Position numbers and translations under genes: made by a program. From Halomonas sp. TA22 (GTDB lineage: Bacteria; Pseudomonadota; Gammaproteobacteria; Pseudomonadales; Halomonadaceae), in contig NZ_CP053108.1 in the NCBI RefSeq assembly GCF_013009075.1, positions 2,994,517-3,058,516 on the forward strand: a stretch of DNA of 64,000 nt. Direction: 5' to 3'. Of the stretch, positions 43,339 through 51,703 are shown one piece after another; position 1 is the first letter of the stretch; the number at the start of each line of letters is the position of its first letter. The notes beneath the pieces are model-generated. The model ran no database searches. It worked only from the letters and a program-made list of their open reading frames with translations, and was not told the DNA's origin.

Positions 43339-44316
43339 ATGCTCTATGCCAGACTGATTGCGATGCGGCTGTTCAAGGCCGTGATCGTGCTGTTCCTTAT
43401 CATCATCTTCAACTTCTTCCTGATCCAGATGGCACCGGGCGATCCTGCCGCCATCATGGCTGGCGAGGCGGGCGCCACCGACGAGCAGTTCCTGATGCAG
43501 CTGCGCGAGCGCTTCGGCCTCGACCAACCCCTCTATGTGCAGCTGTGGCGCTACGTGTCGGGGGTGGCCATGCTCGATTTCGGCTACTCCTATCGCCAGC
43601 AGATGCCGGTACTCGACCTGATCCTGGCCCGCTTGCCCGCCACCCTGCTGCTGACCGGCACCGCCTTCGTCCTGTCGCTGGCCCTGGGCATCGCTGCCGG
43701 TTCGCTGGCCGCGGCACGCGTCAAGAAGGTCTCGGGCTCGCTGATCATGGCACTGGCCCTGGTGTTCTACGCCACCCCGCTGTTCTGGATCGCACTGATG
43801 GCAGTGGTGCTGTTCTCGGTAACTCTGGGCTGGCTGCCCGCCTACGGCATGTATACGGTGGGCGCCGGCCATACCGGGTTTGCGCTGGTACTCGACGTGG
43901 CCAAGCATCTGGTACTGCCCGCCACCACCCTGGGCCTGTTCTTCATGGCCGTCTATACCCGTATGACCCGTGCCTCGATGCTCGAGGCCGCCCAGCAGGA
44001 CTACGTCAAGACCGCGCGAGCCAAGGGTCTCAAGCCCGGTGTGATCCAGCGTCGCCACGTGCTGCGCAACGCCCTGCTGCCGATCATCACCCTCGCCGGT
44101 CTGCAGGCCGGCCAGATGGTCGGCGGCGCGATCCTCACCGAAACCGTCTTTGCCTGGCCCGGCATCGGCCGGCTGATGTACGAGGCGCTGCAGCAGCGCG
44201 ACTACAACCTGCTGCTGGGCATCTTTTTCTTCTCGGCGGCACTGGTGATCGTCTTCAACATCATTACCGATCTGGTCTATCGCCTGGCCGATCCGCGCAT
44301 CAAGGAGACGTCATGA
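43339..44316 (+). CDS. ABC transporter permease, DppB type
   Basis: A 325-residue inner-membrane permease with six or seven hydrophobic helices. The ATPase-contact loop is clear: EAAQQDYVKTARAKGLKPGVIQRRHVLRNALLP. The NFFLIQMAPGDPA segment near the N-terminus is typical of the DppB/OppB class. It overlaps the second permease gene by 4 bp (ATGA). With the binding protein, second permease and fused ATPase it forms a complete importer. Confidence 0.94.
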   Translation: MLYARLIAMRLFKAVIVLFLIIIFNFFLIQMAPGDPAAIMAGEAGATDEQFLMQLRERFGLDQPLYVQLWRYVSGVAMLDFGYSYRQQMPVLDLILARLPATLLLTGTAFVLSLALGIAAGSLAAARVKKVSGSLIMALALVFYATPLFWIALMAVVLFSVTLGWLPAYGMYTVGAGHTGFALVLDVAKHLVLPATTLGLFFMAVYTRMTRASMLEAAQQDYVKTARAKGLKPGVIQRRHVLRNALLPIITLAGLQAGQMVGGAILTETVFAWPGIGRLMYEALQQRDYNLLLGIFFFSAALVIVFNIITDLVYRLADPRIKETS

Positions 44317-45146
44317 ACTTCTTCACCCGCTTCGCCCAGAATCGCGGTGCCCTGATCGGGCTCATCATCCTGGTCACTATCATCGTGATGGCGCTCCTGG
44401 CCCCGCTGCTCTATCCCGAGTCGCCGTGGCGCATGGTGCAGCGCCCGTTCCTGCCGCCCATGGAGGTGGAAGGCTTTCCACTCGGCACCGACACCATGGG
44501 GCGCAACGTCGCCGCCGGGCTGATGCATGGCGCCTGGGTCTCACTGCTGATCGGACTGGTCTCGACCACGGTGGCACTAGCCATCGGCGTGCCGCTGGGC
44601 GCCATCGCCGGCTACTATGGAGGCCTGATCGATGACCTGCTGATGCGCTTCACCGAGTTCTTCCAGACCATTCCCAATTTCGCGCTGGCCATCGTACTGG
44701 TGGCGATCATGCAGCCCAGCGTGACCTCGATCGTGCTGGCCATCGCCATCGTCAGCTGGCCACCGGTGGCGCGACTGGTACGCGCGGAGTTCATGTCGCT
44801 GCGCAATCGCGAATATGTCGAGGCGGCGCGACTCGTCGGCCAGACCAACCGCACCATCATTCTGCGACAGATCCTGCCCAACACGCTTTCGCCGATCATC
44901 GTGCTCGCCTCGCTGATGGTAGCCACCGCCATACTGCTCGAATCGTCGCTCTCCTTCCTCGGTCTTGGCGATCCCAACGTGATGTCCTGGGGCTACATGA
45001 TCGGCGCGGCACGTACGGTGATCCGCCAGGCCTGGTGGCTGAGCTTCTTCCCCGGGCTTGCGATCCTGCTCACCGTGCTTGCGCTCAATCTTGTCGGCGA
45101 GGGTCTTGACGATGCCCTGAACCCCAAGCTGGCTCGCGAGCGCTAG
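44313..45146 (+). CDS. ABC transporter permease, DppC type
   Basis: A 277-residue partner permease with about six helices. The DppC/OppC traits are an N-terminal helix followed by HPLGTD-like FPLGTDTMGRNV, and the ATPase-contact loop REYVEAARLVGQTNRTIILRQILPN. The ATG overlaps the stop of the DppB-type gene, so the two are translationally coupled. The ATPase gene follows after 20 bp. Confidence 0.94.
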   Translation: MNFFTRFAQNRGALIGLIILVTIIVMALLAPLLYPESPWRMVQRPFLPPMEVEGFPLGTDTMGRNVAAGLMHGAWVSLLIGLVSTTVALAIGVPLGAIAGYYGGLIDDLLMRFTEFFQTIPNFALAIVLVAIMQPSVTSIVLAIAIVSWPPVARLVRAEFMSLRNREYVEAARLVGQTNRTIILRQILPNTLSPIIVLASLMVATAILLESSLSFLGLGDPNVMSWGYMIGAARTVIRQAWWLSFFPGLAILLTVLALNLVGEGLDDALNPKLARER

Positions 45147-45166
45147 GCGTACAGGAGAGAATAACC

Positions 45167-46783
45167 ATGAACGAATCCGTACTCAGCATTCGTGGCCTGA
45201 GCCTGGCACTGCCCAAGGGGGCCGATCGGGAGTATGCCGTCGAGGAGGTCAGCTACGAGGTCGAGCGTGGCGAGATCATGTGCGTGGTGGGAGAATCCGG
45301 CTCCGGCAAGTCGATGGCCGCCAACGCCGTGATGGGGCTGCTGCCCAAGGGAGTGCGCGCCACCGCCGGCGAAGTGATGTTCGCTGGCCAGGACCTGCTC
45401 ACCCTGACTGAAAAGCAGCATCGCGAGCTACGCGGCCTGCGCATCGGCATGATCTTTCAGGAGCCAATGACCGCCCTGAACCCGCTGATGCGCGTCGGCG
45501 CCCAGATTGGCGAAGTGTTCGAGGCGCACGGTAAATACCGAAGCCGGGAGCGCCAGGAGAAGGCGCTGGCCCTTCTCGAGGAAGTGGGCATTCCCCAACC
45601 CGACAAGGCGATTCGCGCCTATCCCTTCGAGCTCTCCGGCGGCCAGCGTCAGAGAGTGATGATCGCCATGGCACTGGCACTGGAGCCGGAGCTGCTGATC
45701 GCCGACGAGCCTACCACTGCACTCGACGTCACCACCCAGGCGCAGATTCTGCATCTGATCCAGGCGCTGCAGCGTCGCCGCGGCATGTCGGTGATGTTCA
45801 TCACCCATGATTTCGGCGTGGTCGCCGAAATCGCCAACCGCGTCTGTGTCATGCGTTACGGCAGGATCGTCGAGCTTGGTCCGGCCCGTGACGTGCTTGA
45901 TAATCCCCAGCATGAATACACGCGCTCCCTGATCGAGGCGATACCCAGCAACGTGATTCCCCAGGCGAGCAAGCAAGCGAGGCCGGCCCCACTGCTCGAG
46001 GTGAACGGACTGCAGAAGGTGTTCCGCTCCCGCGGCGGGCTCTTCAAGCCCTCCCGCGAAGTGCATGCGCTAAACGAAGTCTCCTTTACCCTGGCACCGG
46101 GCGAGACGGTGGGCATCGTCGGCGAATCCGGCTCCGGCAAGTCGACGCTTGGGCGCTGCGTGGTGCGCCTCGAGCGCCCCGACAGCGGGTCGCTCTCGCT
46201 CTCGGGCATCGACCTCTCCGCACTCAAGGGCGATGAGCTGCGCCGCGAGCGTAGGCGCGTGCAGATGATCTTCCAGGACCCCTACGCCTCGCTCAACCCA
46301 CGTACGCGCATCGGTATGGCGATCGCCCAAGGACCGATCGCCAATGGCACGCCAAGGCGTGAGGCACTCAAGCAGGCCGGCGAGCTGCTCGATCTGGTCG
46401 GGCTGGGTGCGGCGGCCGCGGATCGTTTTCCCCATGAGTTCTCGGGTGGGCAGCGCCAGCGTATCGGCATCGCTCGGGCATTGGCGCTCGAGCCCGAATT
46501 GATCGTGGCCGATGAGGCGGTATCGGCGCTCGATGTGTCGATCCAGGCGCAGATTCTCGACCTGCTCGAAGAGCTCAAGCGCAAGCTCTCGCTATCGCTG
46601 CTGTTCATTACCCATGACCTGCGGGTCGCTGCACAGATCTGCGACCGCATCATCGTCATGCAACATGGCCGCATCGTCGAGCAGGGGACCGCTCAAGAGG
46701 TCTTCCTGTCGCCAAAGGAGGCCTATACACGCCAGCTGCTCGATGCCATACCCGGCCGCGAGCATGAACCCGCGCTGACCTAG
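45167..46783 (+). CDS. Fused tandem ABC ATPase (DppD-DppF type)
   Basis: A 538-residue cytoplasmic ATPase in which the two usual subunits are fused. Each half has Walker A (GESGSGKS at about 43 and again near 320), an LSGGQRQR or FSGGQRQR signature, Walker B (LLIADEPTT and LIVADEAVS) and a switch His (ITHDF, ITHDL). The linker contains the [16 protein letters not shown] tail typical of DppD. Fusion removes the need for a separate dppF gene and completes the importer. Confidence 0.95.
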   Translation: MNESVLSIRGLSLALPKGADREYAVEEVSYEVERGEIMCVVGESGSGKSMAANAVMGLLPKGVRATAGEVMFAGQDLLTLTEKQHRELRGLRIGMIFQEPMTALNPLMRVGAQIGEVFEAHGKYRSRERQEKALALLEEVGIPQPDKAIRAYPFELSGGQRQRVMIAMALALEPELLIADEPTTALDVTTQAQILHLIQALQRRRGMSVMFITHDFGVVAEIANRVCVMRYGRIVELGPARDVLDNPQHEYTRSLIEAIPSNVIPQASKQARPAPLLEVNGLQKVFRSRGGLFKPSREVHALNEVSFTLAPGETVGIVGESGSGKSTLGRCVVRLERPDSGSLSLSGIDLSALKGDELRRERRRVQMIFQDPYASLNPRTRIGMAIAQGPIANGTPRREALKQAGELLDLVGLGAAAADRFPHEFSGGQRQRIGIARALALEPELIVADEAVSALDVSIQAQILDLLEELKRKLSLSLLFITHDLRVAAQICDRIIVMQHGRIVEQGTAQEVFLSPKEAYTRQLLDAIPGREHEPALT

Positions 46784-46822
46784 CGGCAGTCGGTGCGGCC
46801 GAGCAATGAGGAAACGCCACGC

Positions 46823-48250
46823 ATGCAAGCACTGTTGAACGAAATCCTGGAGGTTGTCGGTCCTACCGGTTTACTGATCGGCGAGGCCGTCAGCCAGCGC
46901 CAGGTAGATTGGATGACAGGGATCCCCTGCCGAGCCGGCGCCATCGTGCGGCCCGCCAGCACCGAGGCTCTCTCCCAAGTGATGAGGCTGTGCCATGCCG
47001 CACGGCAGCCAGTGGTGACCCACGGCGGTGTGACCGGCCTGGTACATGGAGGAGAGGCATCGCCACAGGAGATCGTCATCTCCCTGGAGCGGATGAACGC
47101 CATCGAGGCAGTCGATGTGGTGGGCGGCACGCTTACCGTTCAGGCAGGTGCGCCGCTGCAGAAGGTGCAGGAAGCCGCCGAGGCCCGGGGCATGCAGTTT
47201 CCGCTGGATCTCGGCGCCCGTGGCTCGTGCACCATTGGCGGCAATATCGCCACTAACGCCGGAGGTACGCGTGTCATCCTCTACGGCATGATGCGCCAGC
47301 AGGTACTCGGCCTGGAGGCCGTGCTCGCCGATGGCAGCGTGATAAGCTCGCTCAATCGCATGCTCAAGAACAATGCCGGCTACGACCTCAAGCAGCTGTT
47401 CATCGGCAGTGAAGGAACGCTGGGCATCGTCACCCGCGCGGTGCTGAAGCTACAGCCCATGACGACCAGCGCCCAGACGGCACTGGTTGCCGTGCCCTCC
47501 TTCGAAGCCTTGACCGGGTTGTTGCAGGCCATGCGCCATCGACTCGGCGGTCAACTGAGCGCCTTCGAGGTGATGTGGCAAAGTCACTACCGCCTGCTCA
47601 CCGAGGAGAGCGGACGGCACGCAGCGCCGATCTCCACCGAGTATCCCTACTATGCGATCATCGAAGCGCAGGGCGTCGACGACGAGCGTGAGGCGCGACA
47701 ATTCAACCAGGCGCTTGAGAGTGCATTCGAGGCGGGAGTGGTCAGCGATGCCGTCGTGGCCCAGTCCGAGACCCAGCGCCAAGGATTATGGGCGATCCGC
47801 GAGGATATCGAAGGGCTGATCCAAGGGCTCGCACCACTCTTCACCTTCGATATCAGCCTACCCATTCCGGACATGCAGGCGTACGTCGATCAACTCGAAA
47901 AACAGCTCCATTCACGCTGGCCGCAACGCGGGCGCATGGTGGTGTTCGGCCATCTCGGCGATGGCAACCTGCACCTATCGGTCAGCGTGGGCAGCGGCGA
48001 TCGGGAGAGCCGACGAGCGGTGGAGCAGCTGGTCTATTCTCCCCTCTCCGAGCTGGGAGGTTCGGTCTCCGCCGAGCACGGCATCGGCCTCGAGAAACGC
48101 GACTATCTGGCGCTGAGCCGTACTCCGGAGGAGATCTCGTTGATGCGCCTGCTCAAGCAGGCGCTCGACCCCTTCGCGCTGCTCAATCGCCACAAGGTGC
48201 TGGGCCCGAGCGAGGAGCCGGTGCAAACCACGAATGAACGATCAATATGA
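46823..48250 (+). CDS. FAD-linked oxidoreductase, D-2-hydroxyacid dehydrogenase (GlcD) family
   Basis: A 475-residue VAO-fold flavoprotein. The FAD-binding half contains VTHGGVTGLVHGGEA and CTIGGNIATNAGGTRVILYG; the C-terminal half has the family marks FGHLGDGNLHLS and AEHGIGLEK. Relatives oxidise D-lactate, glycolate or D-2-hydroxyglutarate to the 2-oxo acid and pass electrons to quinone or ETF. It lies 39 bp after the ABC ATPase and overlaps the aminotransferase gene by 4 bp, suggesting the 2-oxo acid product is a shared intermediate. The start at 46823 has GAGGAA ten bases upstream; an in-frame GTG at 46793 is possible. Confidence 0.9.
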   Translation: MQALLNEILEVVGPTGLLIGEAVSQRQVDWMTGIPCRAGAIVRPASTEALSQVMRLCHAARQPVVTHGGVTGLVHGGEASPQEIVISLERMNAIEAVDVVGGTLTVQAGAPLQKVQEAAEARGMQFPLDLGARGSCTIGGNIATNAGGTRVILYGMMRQQVLGLEAVLADGSVISSLNRMLKNNAGYDLKQLFIGSEGTLGIVTRAVLKLQPMTTSAQTALVAVPSFEALTGLLQAMRHRLGGQLSAFEVMWQSHYRLLTEESGRHAAPISTEYPYYAIIEAQGVDDEREARQFNQALESAFEAGVVSDAVVAQSETQRQGLWAIREDIEGLIQGLAPLFTFDISLPIPDMQAYVDQLEKQLHSRWPQRGRMVVFGHLGDGNLHLSVSVGSGDRESRRAVEQLVYSPLSELGGSVSAEHGIGLEKRDYLALSRTPEEISLMRLLKQALDPFALLNRHKVLGPSEEPVQTTNERSI

Positions 48251-49383
48251 TAGCTGAGGACAGAAGCGACATGCCCCGTTTTCCCGACCACTTGCTCGGC
48301 GCAGGCCCCCACAACCCGTTCCCCGGCATCAAGGTGCTTGAGCGACGCCTGGGCAAGGAGATCCCCCATCGGCTGGGCTCGAACGAAGGGCTTGACATGC
48401 CTCACGCCGCGCTGCGTGCCCACTTCGGCGACGCCATGGTCGAGCATGTCTACTGCTATGGCGATGCCGAGGCACTGGGCGTACGCCAGCGCCTAAGCGA
48501 ACAATTGGACATCTCCCTCGACGCCCTGCTGGTCGATGCTGGCGCCGACAGCCTCATCGCCCTTGCGCTGCGCACCCTGGCGCCCATTGGCAGCACCGTG
48601 GTCAGTGCCAGCGGCACCTATCCGACCTTCGCCTATTTCGCCCGGGGTCAGGGGTGCCGGCTGGTGGAGGTCGCCTATCAAGAGGCGCCCGGCCTGCTGG
48701 CGCCCGACCTGGAAGCGCTGATCGAGGCGGCCCACCAGGAACGGGCCGCACTGGTCTACCTGGCCAACCCCGACAATCCCAGCGGCCATTTGCATGATGA
48801 CGCGGCCATACGCCGCCTGCGCGCCGAGTTGCCGGATAAGTGCTGGCTGCTGCTCGACGAGGCCTATCACGACTTTCGCGACGATGCTGCAAGCCCCTTC
48901 AGCCGCGAGGTGCTACCCGGCGTGATCCGCCTGCGCACGCTCTCCAAGGCGCATGGGCTGGCGGGGTTGAGAGTCGGCTACGCCATCGCCGAACCCGCTA
49001 CCCTGGCGATGATGATGAAAGTGCGCATCCACTATGCGGTCTCGACGCTATCGCTGGCCGCCGCCGAGGTGGTACTCGACCATCCCGAGGAGAGCCGCGC
49101 CCATGTCGAGAGCGTGATCGAGCGGCGCGAGCGTCTCGCCAACCACTTTCTTCAGCTCGGTGCCGATGTGCTGCCCAGTGCCACCAACTTCATCGGCCTG
49201 CGACTGCCCGATGCCCAGCTTGCAAGCCAGATCCATACCGAGCTGCTGGAGGCAGGCAGCTTGATCAGCCGCCCCGCCAATCCCGCGCTGGGGCATATCC
49301 TGCGCATCACGGCGGTGGAGGATGCGCTGCGGCCAGGTCGCCTCAAGGCACTGGAAGAGACGCTCGACAAGCTATCCCGCTGA
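48247..49383 (+). CDS. PLP aminotransferase, class I/II (HisC-like)
   Basis: A 378-residue fold-type I aminotransferase. It has the VYCYGDAEALGVRQRLSE lead, a LANPDNPSG block for PLP, LLLDEAYHDF (Asp to the pyridine nitrogen), and the Schiff-base Lys in LRTLSKAHGLAGLRVGYA. It resembles histidinol-phosphate aminotransferase, but its operon is catabolic and no his genes are nearby, so a different amino donor or acceptor is likely. The ATG overlaps the preceding stop as ATGA. An internal ATG at 48271 with GAGGA upstream is an alternative start. Confidence 0.88.
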   Translation: MIAEDRSDMPRFPDHLLGAGPHNPFPGIKVLERRLGKEIPHRLGSNEGLDMPHAALRAHFGDAMVEHVYCYGDAEALGVRQRLSEQLDISLDALLVDAGADSLIALALRTLAPIGSTVVSASGTYPTFAYFARGQGCRLVEVAYQEAPGLLAPDLEALIEAAHQERAALVYLANPDNPSGHLHDDAAIRRLRAELPDKCWLLLDEAYHDFRDDAASPFSREVLPGVIRLRTLSKAHGLAGLRVGYAIAEPATLAMMMKVRIHYAVSTLSLAAAEVVLDHPEESRAHVESVIERRERLANHFLQLGADVLPSATNFIGLRLPDAQLASQIHTELLEAGSLISRPANPALGHILRITAVEDALRPGRLKALEETLDKLSR

Positions 49384-49410
49384 TCGAAACCGGCATACCG
49401 ACAAACGAAA

Positions 49411-49438
49411 ACAGGGTGAGCATCGCTGCTCACCCTGT
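49411..49438. terminator. Bidirectional terminator between aminotransferase and peroxidase genes
   Basis: ACAGGGTGAGCA-TCGC-TGCTCACCCTGT is a perfect 12 bp stem between two convergent genes. On the minus strand it is followed by TTTCGTTTG, a usable T-run; on the plus strand by GTCGTTT. It should end both the ABC/aminotransferase transcript and the peroxidase transcript. Confidence 0.88.
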
Positions 49439-49462
49439 GTCGTTTACTGCGTCAGACGAGTG

Positions 49463-50485
49463 TCACTCGCTCGCTTCGGTCTCGAACGGCACCGGGCGCG
49501 GCGTATCGGCAGTTGACGGGGGCAGCGTCGGAAGTGCGAAGGCCGGCTGCTCGCCAGTCAAGGTACGCTGGAAGGCGACCAGCTGCTCGAGTTGCTCCTC
49601 ATCGAGCTGACGGCCAAGCTGCAGGGTCGCCATGATGTCGGTGGCTTCTTCCAGCGTCCAGTAGGCGCCATCGTGGAAGTACGGGTAGGTGAGCTCGACG
49701 TTACGCAGCGTCGGCACCTTGAAGGACATGCGATCGCGATCCAGGCCGGTGACCTCGAAACGCCCCTGGGACGGATTGTTGGTCATGTACTCCTCGAACA
49801 CGCCCATGCGCTGGAAGGAGGTACCGCCTACCGCAGGGCCATGGTGACAGCCGGCACAGCCGATCTGCTTGAAGAGCTCATAACCGGCCAGCTCCTGCTC
49901 GGTAATGGCCGCGTCATCACCCAGCAACCACTGATCGAAGCGCGAGTTGGGCGTGACCAGCGTCTCCTCGAACTCGGCGATGGCGTCGGTCACCTCATCG
50001 ATGGTGATCTCTTCGCTACCGTAGATATCGGCAAACAATTGACGATACTCGGGAATCGACTGGATAACGTCGATCGCCAGCACGTGGGTGGAGGCCATCT
50101 CCATGGGGTTGGCAATCGGACCAGCCGCCTGCTCCTGCAGCGTCTCGGCACGACCATCCCAGAACTGTGCCATGAAGAGACTGGAGTTGAGCACTGTCGG
50201 TGAATTGATCGGCCCCTCCTGCCAATGGTGGCCAATCGAGGTCGGCAGGTTGTCGCTGCCACCCATGCTCAGGTTGTGACATGAGTTACAAGAGATGAAC
50301 CCTGAACGCGACAGACGCGGGTCAAAGAACAGCTTCTTGCCAAGCTCGACCTTGAGGGGCTCGTCGGATACATAAGGCTCGATCGGCTTGATCGGTTCGC
50401 TGGCCACACGATCGGCGAGTACCGGGCCAGCCAGCCCCGCCCCCACACCCATGACCAGAGCCATTCCCCAGACGGTTGATTTCAT
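49463..50485 (-). CDS. Periplasmic dihaem cytochrome c peroxidase
   Basis: A 340-residue exported protein with a Sec signal (about residues 1-24, VLA cleavage). Two c-type haem motifs are present: CNSCH (Cys66-His70) and CAGCH (Cys210-His214). The family stretches GKKLFFDPRLS, SPTVLNSSLFMAQFWDGRA and VPTLRNVELTYPYFHDG place it with bacterial cytochrome c peroxidases, which reduce hydrogen peroxide with electrons from cytochrome c. GGGAG precedes the ATG. An FNR-like box at good spacing upstream suggests induction at low oxygen. Confidence 0.93.
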   Translation of the reverse strand: MKSTVWGMALVMGVGAGLAGPVLADRVASEPIKPIEPYVSDEPLKVELGKKLFFDPRLSRSGFISCNSCHNLSMGGSDNLPTSIGHHWQEGPINSPTVLNSSLFMAQFWDGRAETLQEQAAGPIANPMEMASTHVLAIDVIQSIPEYRQLFADIYGSEEITIDEVTDAIAEFEETLVTPNSRFDQWLLGDDAAITEQELAGYELFKQIGCAGCHHGPAVGGTSFQRMGVFEEYMTNNPSQGRFEVTGLDRDRMSFKVPTLRNVELTYPYFHDGAYWTLEEATDIMATLQLGRQLDEEQLEQLVAFQRTLTGEQPAFALPTLPPSTADTPRPVPFETEASE

Positions 50486-50557
50486 TTTACTCTCCCTTGC
50501 TAGTCAAGTGGGGATTTTCCCCGGCAACCTTCTTCAGGTTTGCTTAATACTTGTTCC

Positions 50558-50563
50558 ATTATG
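50558..50563 (-). promoter_or_regulatory. Putative -10 of the cytochrome c peroxidase promoter
   Basis: Read on the minus strand this is CATAAT. Its distance from the FNR-like box centred at 50591.5 places that box at about -41 relative to the expected start near 50551, the normal position for FNR class II activation. No good -35 is present, as expected for such promoters. Confidence 0.55.
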
Positions 50564-50584
50564 GGAGCTAACCAAGCCCAGGTT

Positions 50585-50598
50585 TTGACGTTCGTCAA
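50585..50598. promoter_or_regulatory. FNR/ANR-like box upstream of the peroxidase gene
   Basis: TTGAC-GTTC-GTCAA is a perfect inverted repeat with the 14 bp length and 4-base centre of the FNR consensus TTGAT-N4-ATCAA, differing only by a symmetrical T to C change at the inner half-site positions. It lies 100 bp before the peroxidase start codon, and peroxidases of this class are FNR/ANR-controlled in pseudomonads. Confidence 0.65.
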
Positions 50599-50623
50599 TT
50601 CTTGGGCCGAAACAGACCTATTA

Positions 50624-51628
50624 TCAGACTTCCTCAACGACCCGGTCGAGCTCGGCCAGCAACTGCTTGCGTCGCGACTCCTCCATGAAGGCCACCTCGA
50701 TGGCGTTACGTGCCAGATCGGCGAAGACCTCCTTCGACCAAGAGAAGCCACGGTAACAAGCTAGATAATTTTCCAGCACGCCGCCACCGAAGTACGCCGG
50801 ATCGTCGGAGTTGAGGGTAACCACAAGGCCCGCCTCGAGCAGCTTAGGCAACGGATGCTCCTCGATGCGCTTGACCACCTTCAGGCGCACATTGGAGAGC
50901 GGGCAGACCGTCAGCGGAATACGCTCGCGGCGTAGGCGCTCCACCAGGGATGGGTCCTCGAGGCAGCGTACGCCGTGGTCGATGCGACAGACGTTCAGCA
51001 GATCCAGGGCCTCGCTGATATAGGCGGCCGGCCCCTCCTCTCCGGCGTGCGCCGCCCGGGGAATGCTCAACTGGCGGGCACGGGTGAACAGCTCGACGAA
51101 GCGCGAGGGCGGGTTGTTGCGCTCGGCACTGTCGAGACCGATCGCATCGAGCATCTCCCAGTAGGGAGCCGCCTGCTCGAAGACGCGCATCGCCTCATCG
51201 GCGGGGCGGTCGCGCAGGAAACTCATGATCAGCGCGGTGGACATGCCGTACTCGCGCTCAGCGTGCCGCCGAGCCCGGCTTAGCCCTTCAAGCTGGGTAT
51301 CCAGGCTTATTCCCCGCGCGAGGTGAGCCTGGGGATCGAAGGAGAGTTCGATGTGCACGACGCCCTCGTCATGGGCGCGCCGGAAATAGTCCATGGCCAG
51401 GTCATAGAAATCCATCGAGGTCCTGAGCACCGCCATGCCTTGGTAATAGAGATCGAGAAAAGATTGCAGATCCTCGAACTCGTAGGCGGCACGCACTGCC
51501 TCCACCGAGTCATAGGGCAGCGCGATCCCGTTGCGCTCGGCCAGTGCGAACATCAGCTCTGGCTCTAGGGACCCTTCGATATGCAAATGCAGTTCCGCCT
51601 TGGGCAGACGCTTGAGAAACTCCTTCAT
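50624..51628 (-). CDS. Adenine (or adenosine) deaminase
   Basis: A 334-residue metal-dependent deaminase. Zinc ligands are His14 and His16 (AELHLHIEGSLEP), the His in AAHAGEEGP and the Asp pair in LNSDDPAYFGGG. Other family blocks are CRIDHGVRCLED and PLSNVRLKVV. The bacterial subgroup with HAGEEG and NSDDPAYFGG includes enzymes shown to prefer adenine over adenosine, giving hypoxanthine for xanthine dehydrogenase. Substrate choice remains an inference. GGTGGAG precedes the start. It lies between the cyd operon and the peroxidase gene on the same strand, with gaps of 75 and 138 bp. Confidence 0.9.
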   Translation of the reverse strand: MKEFLKRLPKAELHLHIEGSLEPELMFALAERNGIALPYDSVEAVRAAYEFEDLQSFLDLYYQGMAVLRTSMDFYDLAMDYFRRAHDEGVVHIELSFDPQAHLARGISLDTQLEGLSRARRHAEREYGMSTALIMSFLRDRPADEAMRVFEQAAPYWEMLDAIGLDSAERNNPPSRFVELFTRARQLSIPRAAHAGEEGPAAYISEALDLLNVCRIDHGVRCLEDPSLVERLRRERIPLTVCPLSNVRLKVVKRIEEHPLPKLLEAGLVVTLNSDDPAYFGGGVLENYLACYRGFSWSKEVFADLARNAIEVAFMEESRRKQLLAELDRVVEEV

Positions 51629-51703
51629 GGCTTACTCCACCTCGATTGCATTCCTCATCCTGCGATATTTTGCCTAGCCACGTAAAGCGTTGAATCACAG
51701 AAA

